The position numbers were made by a program, and so were the translations under genes. A DNA stretch of 64,000 bases from Flavobacteriales bacterium UBA5040 (GTDB taxonomy: Bacteria; Bacteroidota; Bacteroidia; Flavobacteriales; Weeksellaceae): positions 1-64,000 of the forward strand of contig DIBY01000009.1 of assembly GCA_002415135.1 (NCBI GenBank), given 5' to 3'. Below the pieces are notes generated by a model. That model was given only the letters and a program-made list of their open reading frames with translations, was not told the origin of the DNA and did not search any database. Below are positions 1 through 7,390 of the stretch, in pieces; position 1 is the first letter of the stretch; every line of letters starts with the position of its first letter.

Positions 1-140
1 AATAACTAAGCTTTCGTTTTGTCTGAAAGACAAGAAATGAAAGCCTGTTGAACGGAACCTCCGGTGGCTTTTCAGCAGCATTCCTATGGAGTTATCGATT
101 TTAGAATTTAGGATATTAGAGCAGTTTTTTAGAAGGACTG
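1..140 (+). repeat. attC-like site, short type (copy 1)
   Basis: This block starts with AATAACTAAGCTTT and ends with GCAGTTTTTTAGAAGGACTG (121-140). It is closely related to 4134-4269. It contains a hairpin in which GAAAGCC (39-45) faces GGCTTTTC (66-73). The left edge may continue beyond the window. It belongs to the repeat family that separates the genes at 0.8-6.5 kb. Its last bases also supply the stop codon of the recombinase remnant on the other strand. Confidence 0.6.
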
Positions 141-634
141 AAGCATCCGCCAAACTTTTTCACGGCTTAAAATAGTGGGAAGTTTTTTCACTTTTGTAAC
201 GGCCGGAATATGCAGAAAACTGTAAGGTAAACCTTCGGTTTTCAGCAAAAACCGCAGGCCGTAAACGGTATGTTTAAAGTACGACTGAGAAGGGGTTTTT
301 GATCGATTTTGAAGTTCAAAAAGGTAATCTTTGATGTCTTCCGGGTCTAATTCGGTAGGGACTTTACCAAAATGAATCGCTAAGGCTGCAACGTGACGGG
401 AATAATTTTCGAAGGTACGCTTGCTTCTGCCCAGGATGGAGATATGTCTTTCGAAGCGTTGCTGAAGTTCGGCAAAACCGTTAACTTCGCTCGAGGCATG
501 ATTCAAGAATTTGTTTGTCCTTAAATCCTCCGGAGATTTTTTTTGTAGCCATTTCATGAGTTTTTAAAAGGTTAATAAAAACAAAGTTACCAAAACGGCG
601 AATGGGAAAAGCTACCGGAGGTTTAGTTCAACAG
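44..634. repeat. Inverted repeats flanking the recombinase remnant
   Basis: Positions 44-73 and the reverse complement of 605-634 agree at 27 of 30 positions by eye. The shared motif reads CCTGTTGAAC..AACCTCCGGT.GCTTTTC. The left copy is part of the short attC-like site and the right copy lies just upstream of the recombinase start. The pair could be two inverted copies of the same site family or the ends of a small element around the remnant. Confidence 0.6.
129..557 (-). pseudogene. Tyrosine recombinase remnant (N-terminal domain only)
   Basis: The 142 residues match the N-terminal core-binding (SAM-like) domain of tyrosine recombinases. A four-helix region at residues 28-115 is followed by KKLPTILSREKVWRML, which leads into the catalytic domain in IntI and XerC/D-type proteins. 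The catalytic domain with its R-H-R-H-Y residues is absent: the frame runs into the repeat at 121-140 and stops after MLQSF. The gene therefore cannot encode an active recombinase. It faces away from the genes that start at 846, the arrangement of an integron integrase and its array. Similar recombinases also accompany IS91-like transposases in Bacteroidota, so the exact subfamily is uncertain. Confidence 0.75.
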
Positions 635-845
635 GATATTTGCAAAATGCGGGGTGTACCGCAGGTTGAAAGATTTGTAACATTGTGCCGCCGCTGCTTT
701 TCATATTGTTTTTTTTCTTTAATTTTAACAATCTAAAAAAGCATCGCCCCCGTTTAGTCTAAATTGAACTTTCAGTCCTATTTAGCCCTCACTTCGCCAA
801 TACTTTTTCGTTAGGCGTAATGCTAAAAAAACTATACCTATAAAG
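635..845. other. Spacer between recombinase remnant and first cassette, with cassette start
   Basis: No gene is visible here. If the locus is integron-like, this is where an attI-like site and array promoter would lie. The bases CGCCAAT (795-801) and GTTAGGCG (810-817) form an inverted pair. GTTAGGCGTAATGCT (810-824) is the proposed first edge of cassette 1, because its complement recurs right after the gene at 2363-2377. GTTAGGC fits the integron core-site consensus GTTRRRY. I could not identify a clear TAnnTTTG promoter. Confidence 0.45.
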
Positions 846-2360
846 ATGAACGAATTAATTGAAAATTTCTTCAATATATTTTTCTTGCCTAAAGTTTCGA
901 AAGTTTTATCTGAAATTGTAAATTTTGGAGCAATTTGTACAGCACTAACATTTTTCGGAAAGTTTTCATATAATTTATTTCTCAGAAGAAGAAATAATCT
1001 TAATCTAAGACCTTATTACACAAATTCAGTTCTGCAATCAGCAAAGCAAAAATATATCCGTACAAAATGTCAAAATATTGATCCGTCGAATGAAATAGAA
1101 TTTGATAAAAATTTTGCATTTGCAGTGCGAGAAGATCTCCTTAATTTCTTTTTAAAAAACGTTTTCAAAATAAAAGACCCTGAACAAAAATATTATTTGA
1201 TTTTAGGAGATGCAGGAATGGGAAAAACAACATTTCTTTTGAATCTATTTAGAATATACAATAAAAGCATAAGAAATTTAGTTTTTAAGAATGAAAAATT
1301 AAAACTCTTGCCTTTGGGTGAAAACTTTGATGAATTACAGAAAATAATATTTGAAATTACCGAACCTGAAAAAACAATTTTATTGTTAGATGCACTTGAT
1401 GAATCAAATTTATTTTTCCATGAAGAGACAAATAATTATTCTGTTTTTTTTGATAAGTTGATAAATTCTGTATCAAAATTTAAACAAGTTATCATTACCT
1501 GTAGAACAAACTTTTTTATAAATGAGAATAATGAGCCATTTGAACTAAAAATCAAAAAATATAATACAAAAGGAAACGACTTCCATATTATTAAAAAAGT
1601 TTATTTATCTCCATTTAATAACAATGACGTAAAGAAATATTTAAACAATACATTTCCAATTTGGGAAGTTAAAAATAAAGAAAACGCGAATAGAATCATT
1701 CTTAGTACAAAAGATATTTTCTTTCGCCCTATGCTATTATCATATATCGGCGATTTAGTAAAGTTGAATAAAAATAACTTTCTAAAATTTGAAGTTTATG
1801 AAACTCTGATAGAAGCTTGGATAAATAGAGAGTCAAATAAATATCCTGAGGCAGAAAGGTTCGAATTCAAGAATAATCTTTACTATTTTACTTACGAGTT
1901 AGCTATACATATTTACAATAATTACAAAGAAAATGGTTATTTCATAAGCTTTGAGGATTCACAAAAAATTGCAGAAAAAAATAGTATTAATTTAAATGAA
2001 TTAGAAATCCGAAGTCGTACACTTCTCAATAGAAACTCAAACGGGGATTACAAATTTTCTCACAAAACAATCTTAGAATGTATTTTAGCATATTTTTCAT
2101 TTTTATCTAGAAAAAATATTGATTTAGACGAGTATAAAATTTTTTATGATTTAGAAAACTTTGATTTTGCAAAGCAATTAGTAGAAGAACTTCATTTGAA
2201 TTATAAGCATACTTTTAAACTTCCTAACATTTATGAAATAGATACAATTGCAAATGAGCATATTTCAAAAGTAATAAAGGAAAAATATAAAGACAGTAAG
2301 CCAACAATTATTTGGCAAAAAGGATTTATTTATAAAATTCACTTAAATGACATTTCATAA
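846..2360 (+). CDS. NACHT-type STAND NTPase, putative anti-phage protein
   Basis: This 504-residue protein has a hydrophobic N-terminal segment (about residues 20-45, probably membrane-associated). A P-loop NTPase domain of the NACHT kind follows: Walker A GDAGMGKT at 121-128, Walker B ILLLDALDE at 178-186 with the acidic extension typical of NACHT, and ITCRTNFF as sensor 1. The remaining ~200 residues are helical with no recognised repeats. Bacterial NACHT proteins are known as anti-phage sensors or effectors, and I infer that role from the domain and from the neighbouring Abi genes. Base composition is very AT-rich, unlike the housekeeping genes in the window. It is the sole gene of proposed cassette 1 (810-2629). 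Confidence 0.8.
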   Translation: MNELIENFFNIFFLPKVSKVLSEIVNFGAICTALTFFGKFSYNLFLRRRNNLNLRPYYTNSVLQSAKQKYIRTKCQNIDPSNEIEFDKNFAFAVREDLLNFFLKNVFKIKDPEQKYYLILGDAGMGKTTFLLNLFRIYNKSIRNLVFKNEKLKLLPLGENFDELQKIIFEITEPEKTILLLDALDESNLFFHEETNNYSVFFDKLINSVSKFKQVIITCRTNFFINENNEPFELKIKKYNTKGNDFHIIKKVYLSPFNNNDVKKYLNNTFPIWEVKNKENANRIILSTKDIFFRPMLLSYIGDLVKLNKNNFLKFEVYETLIEAWINRESNKYPEAERFEFKNNLYYFTYELAIHIYNNYKENGYFISFEDSQKIAEKNSINLNELEIRSRTLLNRNSNGDYKFSHKTILECILAYFSFLSRKNIDLDEYKIFYDLENFDFAKQLVEELHLNYKHTFKLPNIYEIDTIANEHISKVIKEKYKDSKPTIIWQKGFIYKIHLNDIS

Positions 2361-2362
2361 CA

Positions 2363-2629
2363 AGCACTACGCCTAATAACTAAGCTTTAGCTTCGCTCTG
2401 TTCACTTCGTTCGGGTCGTCTTGTCCGCAGGACAGAAGATGAAAGCCCGTGGAACGGAAGCTCCGGTAGCTTTTCAATAGCATTATGGTTCTCTTATGGA
2501 GTTGTCGTTTTTAAAATGTAAATACGTATATAAGTAGTTTTTCATCGAAGATTTTAGCGGTTAATTAAGTTTTTAGCAAGTAGAACGTTTTCGTATTTTT
2601 AGCCCGACTGCAGAAATACCAAAACGTAT
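2363..2629 (+). repeat. attC-like site, long type, closing the NACHT cassette
   Basis: AGCACTACGCCTAAT (2363-2377) is the reverse complement of the cassette start at 810-824 at 13 of 15 positions. After it comes AACTAAGCTTTAGC, a hairpin-rich stretch, and the ~80-base block (2546-2620) found at the end of all complete type A and long sites (TTTTAGC..TTAATT.AG, AGCAAGTAGAA, TTTCGTAT, CAGAAATACC). The site ends where the next cassette begins at CGTATCTGCA (2625). Confidence 0.7.
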
Positions 2630-2649
2630 CTGCAATATTTCACCAAACT

Positions 2650-3177
2650 ATGTGTAAAGAATTATTTGACAAATTACGCGCTGATACGGCTGAGCTTTAT
2701 AAGAGTTATCGTTTAAATCATTTTAGCTTATTTTATATTCACAAATATTATGTAGAAAAAAGTAACGAGCATAATTTAGAAAATTTTGTAATTGAAGATA
2801 AAATCAATGAATCAGTTCGTTTCGATGGTGAGAATATGATTAAGGAAACTTTTGATAATGGTAAGTATCAATTTTTAGTTTCTTCATCAGCGATTGTTAA
2901 TTTTTATCAAATATGGGAAGATAAGTATCGAAAAAAGATCTCGAAAGAAGTAAATATAGATGTTATCAACAGTGAAGTCTATTACGAACTTAACAAACTA
3001 AGACAATCAATTATACATAACAGTAATAGACCAACCCCAGAATTTAAAAAAGTTGCAAGTAATTTTAAATTCATATTAATAGATGATAAATTAGAACTTA
3101 CTGTAGAGGAAATTCATAAAATCTATAAAATATTACTGCAGGAAATTGATGATTTAGAAAAAAAGTACTGCAGATAA
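2650..3177 (+). CDS. HEPN-like protein, putative toxin/Abi-type cassette gene
   Basis: This 175-residue, mostly alpha-helical protein has RQSIIHN near its C-terminal third (R118, H123). That fits the R-x4-6-H motif of HEPN domains, many of which are RNases in toxin-antitoxin and abortive-infection systems. The helix KLRQSIIHNSNRPTPEF is the best match to the fold, and the rest resembles no family I can name. No antitoxin partner is visible, since the gene stands alone between two repeat sites. The HEPN assignment rests on one motif plus context. Confidence 0.55.
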   Translation: MCKELFDKLRADTAELYKSYRLNHFSLFYIHKYYVEKSNEHNLENFVIEDKINESVRFDGENMIKETFDNGKYQFLVSSSAIVNFYQIWEDKYRKKISKEVNIDVINSEVYYELNKLRQSIIHNSNRPTPEFKKVASNFKFILIDDKLELTVEEIHKIYKILLQEIDDLEKKYCR

Positions 3178-3290
3178 CATATTTCTACAAGCGGGTATGA
3201 AGTTTTCGTCGACGATATTAGCGGTTAATTTAGTTTTTAGCAAGTAGAACGTTTTCGTATATTTATCCCTCCTACAGAAATACCCAACCG
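3166..3290 (+). repeat. attC-like site, type A, closing the HEPN cassette
   Basis: TGCAGATAAC (3169-3178) complements the cassette start CGTATCTGCA at 2625, with one base difference in the core. The site then has ACAAGCGGG and TATGAAGTTTTCG. On the 3' side it has TTTTCGTATATTTATCCCTCC and CAGAAATACCCAACCGTT. The halves GCGGGTATGAAG and TTCGTATATTTATCCC can pair imperfectly. The site is about 120 bp, the same length class as the two sites near 60.4 and 61.4 kb. Confidence 0.7.
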
Positions 3291-4142
3291 TTGTACGACA
3301 TTTTAAAAAATTACGATTCGAAAGTGAAGATTTCAAATAAAATAACAGAACAGATCGGGAAACTGATTGCAGGAGACACAGGTTCTGCACCTTATTTAAC
3401 TGGTCCAAAACTGGTGGATTTTTATAACGAATGCGGATTTGATGACGTTTATGGAGAAGGTTTTCCTTCGAGGTGGAGATATTCAACTGACAAAATTGTA
3501 GAAAGTAACGGAACGCAACGACTAAAAAATATTTTAGAAGATTTCGTCGACCCGAGAAGATATGGAGGTGACGAGCAAATTATAGACAAAATAGTAAATG
3601 AATTTAATCAATTAATAAAATATGATGGATTTGCTTTAATTAAAAGGGGAGAAATCTATAAAGTTGCTGACATACAAGGAAACTTTATTAATCCTGAAAC
3701 TATTTCAACAATAGGACACGAATTCGTGAATGAACAAATTGAAAAATGTCAACAAAAAATTGCGTCGGATGACTTCAATGGTGCAATTACTAATGCAAGA
3801 ACTTTATGTGAAGCAATTCTGATTCATATAATTGAAACAATTGATAACGGTCATATTAAAAACGACGGAAATCTTATCAATCTATGGTCAAAAGCAAAAA
3901 AAGTGTTAAAACTTGATCTAAAAAAAGCCGAAATACCAGATTTTGTATTTCAAATTTTATCAGGACTTGACACAACAATAAATGGACTTGCAGGATTAAG
4001 TAATAATGCAGGTGACAGACACGCAAATAAATTTAACACTAAACGACATCACGCTAAACTTGCAGTAAACTCAACAATGACATTATGCGACTTTTTAATC
4101 GACGTATTAAATGAGAGAAAGAAAAACAAGCTAAATAACTAA
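3291..4142 (+). CDS. Abortive infection family protein with Abi_C-type C-terminus
   Basis: The 283-residue protein ends in an Abi_C-like domain at about residues 145-275. It carries AITNARTLCEAILIHI, then GLAGLSNNAGDRHA and a helix rich in H and K (TKRHHAKLAVNST), typical of this abortive-infection family. The N-terminal half (ISNKITEQIGKLIAGDTG, then APYLTGPKLVDFYNECGF) is seen in proteins annotated as abortive infection family. No in-frame ATG exists before residue 250 or upstream before a stop at 3231, so TTG at 3291 is the most plausible start. This TTG lies within the cassette junction GTTGTACG. A role in phage defence is inferred from family and neighbours. Confidence 0.75.
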   Translation: MYDILKNYDSKVKISNKITEQIGKLIAGDTGSAPYLTGPKLVDFYNECGFDDVYGEGFPSRWRYSTDKIVESNGTQRLKNILEDFVDPRRYGGDEQIIDKIVNEFNQLIKYDGFALIKRGEIYKVADIQGNFINPETISTIGHEFVNEQIEKCQQKIASDDFNGAITNARTLCEAILIHIIETIDNGHIKNDGNLINLWSKAKKVLKLDLKKAEIPDFVFQILSGLDTTINGLAGLSNNAGDRHANKFNTKRHHAKLAVNSTMTLCDFLIDVLNERKKNKLNN

Positions 4143-4269
4143 GCTTTCGTTTTGTCTGAAAGATAAAAACTGAAAGCCAGTCGAACGGAACCTTCGATAG
4201 CTTTTCACCAGCATGTCTGTACCCCTTTTTTTGAAATTAGATACACAAAGCAGTTTTTTAGAAGGACTG
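4130..4269 (+). repeat. attC-like site, short type (copy 2)
   Basis: GCTAAATAACTAAGCTTTCG opens this copy, and it ends with the same 20 bases as 121-140 (GCAGTTTTTTAGAAGGACTG at 4250-4269). The inverted GAAAGCC/AGCTTTTC pair is retained. Unlike the other sites, its opening bases do not complement the start of the cassette in front of it (GTTGTACGACATTTT at 3290), so this end was probably acquired from elsewhere. Confidence 0.6.
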
Positions 4270-4347
4270 CATTTTTGTTATTAGAGCCTTTTCCAGAAAA
4301 CTAGAAAGGACCATTTGATTGCGGGTGATCCCAATGATGTGTTGCAT
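4258..4347 (-). pseudogene. IS1182-family transposase remnant (first ~25 codons)
   Basis: Read on the minus strand, the 29 codons begin MQHIIGITRNQMVLSSF. This resembles the start of IS1182-family transposases (pattern 'GISRxQ...SSLED'). The frame is cut by the same 20-bp junction that cuts the recombinase at 121-140 and ends in MQSF. The upstream bases to about 4430 may be the original left end of that IS. The match is short, so the family call is moderate. Confidence 0.5.
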
Positions 4348-4464
4348 TATTAAATATACGAATTTACTCCCATATTATTGAAATAATTCACCTATTTTTG
4401 AAAGTAATTAACGAAGGTTTTTTCACAGACTGACGTTATCTGCAAGCATCCAAAAATTGCGCAC

Positions 4465-5748
4465 ATGAATAGAATTATACTTATTGGAAACGGTTTTGAT
4501 TTAGCACATAATATAAAAACAAGTTATTATCATTTCCTAAGCTATTTTTGGGAAGAACTACAAAATAAGATACAAGATAATCAATTTATTGGGCAACGAT
4601 ATGAAGATGATTTTATAATTATTGATAAAGTTCCAAGAAATTGGCTTACAGGAAAAGGATACATAACAATTAAGAAAACTTTACAAGATTCTCATACAGC
4701 TCTACGTTTTAAAAATAAATTTTTAGAAAATTTATGCAAAGGTATAGAAACTCTAAACTGGGTAGATATTGAAAGTGATTATTACACACTTCTAAAAGCT
4801 TGTTTCCAAAATCCAAGTCCTGGAAATACTATAACTAAATTAAATGAAGATTTCTTAGCGATTAAGGAAGATTTGGAATTATATTTAAAAATGGTTGAAG
4901 ATGATTTTATTAAAAAGTTTCCATCCAATCGAGATGATATTTCCTTGAAAAGAAACATTTCTGAGGAAATCTATTCAGATTTTAAATTACGAGATTTCTC
5001 AGAAACATCTATAAAAAAATTAACAGAACAAGAATATCAGAGAATTCTTCCAACATTAAAAGGGATAGAAGAAAATCAAATTACAATTCAAGAAGTTACA
5101 GATGATATAAGAGAGCAGAGATTAGTTTCTATTATTGTGAATTTAGATGATAAAGATAGAAGGAAAAAAATTAGAGAGTTATTAGTATCTTCAGTTTCTC
5201 CAAATTACTTTCGTTTTAGACCTAAAGAAATTTTGTTCCTAAGTTTTAATTATACAAGTACTGAAACAGAATATAATTCAGCTCCAACTGATGATGAATA
5301 CAAAGAAAGAATACCAACTTCAACAATTCATATTCATGGAGAGCTAGGGAATAAAAAAGATAATAAAATAATTTTCGGATTTGGTGATGAAATAGATAAG
5401 GATTACAAAGCTATTGAAGATTTAGATGACAATAATTATCTTGAAAACATAAAATCTATTAAATATCTCGAAAGTAATTCTTATAAATCCTTACTTGAAT
5501 TTATTAATTCAGATGATTATCAAATTTTTATATTTGGTCATTCTTGTGGAATTACAGATAGAACTTTGCTAAATACTCTTTTTGAGAATAAAAATTGTGG
5601 ATCGATTAAACCATTCTATAGGCACATAGATGACAACAATGATAATTTCAGTGATATAATTAGAAATATTACAAGAAACTTTACAAATAAAGCAAGTTTG
5701 AGGGATCGTGTAGTAAACAAAGTTTTTACTCGTGCTATATTCAAATAA
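4465..5748 (+). CDS. AbiH family abortive infection protein
   Basis: The 427-residue protein opens with MNRIILIGNGFDLAHNIKTS, the hallmark of the phage abortive-infection protein AbiH. Two further family blocks are present: IHIHGE near residue 288 and FGHSCGITD at about 357-365. AbiH was first described as a lactococcal system that aborts phage infection, and its mechanism is unclear. It is the only gene of cassette 4. The cassette starts with GTTATCTGCAAGCAT (4435-4449), and a near complement follows the stop codon directly (5748-5762). It is strongly AT-rich. Confidence 0.88.
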   Translation: MNRIILIGNGFDLAHNIKTSYYHFLSYFWEELQNKIQDNQFIGQRYEDDFIIIDKVPRNWLTGKGYITIKKTLQDSHTALRFKNKFLENLCKGIETLNWVDIESDYYTLLKACFQNPSPGNTITKLNEDFLAIKEDLELYLKMVEDDFIKKFPSNRDDISLKRNISEEIYSDFKLRDFSETSIKKLTEQEYQRILPTLKGIEENQITIQEVTDDIREQRLVSIIVNLDDKDRRKKIRELLVSSVSPNYFRFRPKEILFLSFNYTSTETEYNSAPTDDEYKERIPTSTIHIHGELGNKKDNKIIFGFGDEIDKDYKAIEDLDDNNYLENIKSIKYLESNSYKSLLEFINSDDYQIFIFGHSCGITDRTLLNTLFENKNCGSIKPFYRHIDDNNDNFSDIIRNITRNFTNKASLRDRVVNKVFTRAIFK

Positions 5749-5996
5749 TGCCTGCAGCTAATAACTAAGCTTTAGCTTCGCTCTGTTCACTTCGTTCGGG
5801 TCGTTTTGTCTGAAAGACAAGGAATCCCATGAACTGAACCTTCGGTGTCTTTTCAGCAGCATGCCTATGGAGTTGTCATTTTTAGAATGTAAATACGTAC
5901 ATAAGTAGTTTTCATTGAAGATTTTAGTGATTAATTAAGATTTCAGCAAGTAGAAAGATTTTGTATTTTTATCCCGCCTGCAGAAATACCCGACCG
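5748..5996 (+). repeat. attC-like site, long type, closing the AbiH cassette
   Basis: ATGCCTGCAGCTAAT (5748-5762) matches the reverse complement of the cassette start (4435-4449) at 12 of 15 positions and overlaps the abiH stop codon. AACTAAGCTTTAGC and the conserved ~80-base 3' block (5917-5995) follow as in the site at 2363-2629. The site ends at GTTGCAAGC, where the next cassette starts. This site fills the 300-base gap between the genes at 4465 and 6054. Confidence 0.7.
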
Positions 5997-6053
5997 TTGC
6001 AAGCAAGTGTAAATAACGGTTCGCAAAAGATAACGAGATAATAAAAAAATAAA

Positions 6054-6437
6054 ATGAATTTTGTTTGTAAAGAAATATCAATTAATGACGAAGAATTCGG
6101 TTGCACTGTGACGTTGTCTGAAAAAGAATGTAGTGGCTTTGATTACGAAGATACGGTTGCGGATATAATGAATGCAACTGACCAGTATTTATTGCTTCAA
6201 AAAACATATGGAGAAGACGAATTTGAAGAAGACTATTATTACATTGAATCAAGAGACAGTAAAAACACTGGAGAATTACAAGACTTTGAAATATTTTTAA
6301 CAGAAACTGAATTTATTATGACATGTGACAACAAAAAATATGTAATTCAAATTAACCCAAACAGAAAAATTTTTGAAGAATTAAAAAAAGTTCTTTTAAA
6401 AATAACGGAACATAAAGGGAAACTGAAAATTCACTAA
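6054..6437 (+). CDS. Hypothetical acidic protein in cassette 5
   Basis: I do not recognise this 127-residue protein. It is small, acidic (runs such as GEDEFEEDYYY) and lacks a signal peptide or membrane segment. It could be an immunity-type or regulatory protein, but nothing shows this directly. The cassette runs from GTTGCAAGCAAGTG (5996-6009) to its near complement CACCAGCTTGTAAC (6492-6505, 11 of 14 matching), so the unit has both ends. Confidence 0.55.
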   Translation: MNFVCKEISINDEEFGCTVTLSEKECSGFDYEDTVADIMNATDQYLLLQKTYGEDEFEEDYYYIESRDSKNTGELQDFEIFLTETEFIMTCDNKKYVIQINPNRKIFEELKKVLLKITEHKGKLKIH

Positions 6438-6491
6438 AATTCAATTTAACGTTTTAAAAATATTTGTTTTTAATGATATCAAACTGCAAAA

Positions 6492-6515
6492 CACCAGCTT
6501 GTAACATATTCTATG
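6492..6515 (+). repeat. Truncated attC-like site at the end of cassette 5
   Basis: CACCAGCTTGTAAC complements the cassette start at 5996-6009. The following ATATTCTA resembles ATATTTCTA in the site at 3166-3290. The similarity then ends and DNA of a different origin begins, so the array is broken here. Confidence 0.4.
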
Positions 6516-6592
6516 ACAAAAACCAAACAAAAATGGATAAAGCCATGATGCAAATTTATGCAGATAGAAAAACGTTTTTTTTTGGAATAGCC

Positions 6593-7264
6593 TCACCTGC
6601 TTGCAAATTTCCTACTCTCGAATGGAATTTCGGGATGCTTATTCGCAATTACTTTTTCATTTAAGGTAGTTAAAAGAAAATGATTAAATAGATTTCTATT
6701 TTCCAGTTCCCTATCCTTTACATGATCAGTTTTGACAGTCAATTGGAGTCGCGCCTTTTTTTCTTCTTCATATTGCTGAATTAAATCAATTTCTATTAAG
6801 GACAATGCTTCTAATTTCGCCTCAATTTTAGAAATATTCTCTGCAGTTACTTTATGTTGCTTTTCTATCTCCGTTACATTCACTCCTTTCTCAGATAATT
6901 TTAAAATCGTATTATGGACTTTCGCTTTGGCAGAATCTATACTTTTTTGGTACGATACCAATTGTGTTTTCCAATAAGTTGCGTTTACGTCTTCGCTATT
7001 CTTAGAATATTCTAATATCCTGTTATAAGCATTTTCTGCTTTATGAACTTCAGACTGTACTTTGGTAAACTCTTCGTATTTCCTTAAAACGAAAGCACTA
7101 TCAGCAAGAAATTTATTCTTTTCACTCTCTAATTTTTTTTTCAGCAACTCAATTTCAATTTTTGCTCTTGTTTCAGGATTGGTGATGATGGAAGTTTTCA
7201 ATTCTTGAGTGCTTATATCCGAGATGTCCAAAACATCTGCACCTCTTTTCATTGCTTCCTGATT
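6593..7264 (-). pseudogene. C-terminal fragment of a mobile-element helicase/methylase-type protein
   Basis: The fragment contains ADVLDISDISTQELKTSI followed by a long charged coiled coil (KIEIELLKKKLESEKNKF). This layout matches the C-terminal part of very large SNF2-helicase or N6-methylase proteins carried by conjugative elements. The frame appears to extend to 7285 (MVYFVRNN), but those first codons come from the IS21-like terminal repeat, so the gene was cut by that insertion or its remnant. About 220 residues remain of a protein that is normally far longer. Confidence 0.55.
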
Positions 7265-7390
7265 ATTCCGAACAAAGTACACCACTCATTCCGACGCAAA
7301 GTACACCAGTTAATTTCATAAAAACTTCCTAGACTTTCCACTGGATTCGTATTAAATCAAAGCTAATGATTTTTTTTCTTTCTCAAAGAT

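Noticed and set aside
129..557. The remnant as a working integron integrase
   Set aside because: The entire catalytic domain is missing, so activity would have to come from another gene outside the window.
3154..3486. A 110-codon minus-strand frame
   Set aside because: It lies across an attC-like site and antisense to the Abi_C gene; composition and position mark it as a shadow.
1..6515. The cassette sites as plain MITEs or IS ends
   Set aside because: MITEs would have fixed ends and target duplications. Here the outermost bases vary with each gene and are complementary across the gene, which fits cassette recombination better. I keep MITE origin open for the short sites only.
6464..6664. 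A 66-codon open frame beginning MFLMISNCKTPAC
   Set aside because: It crosses the end of the truncated cassette site and the antisense of the helicase fragment, with no recognisable product.
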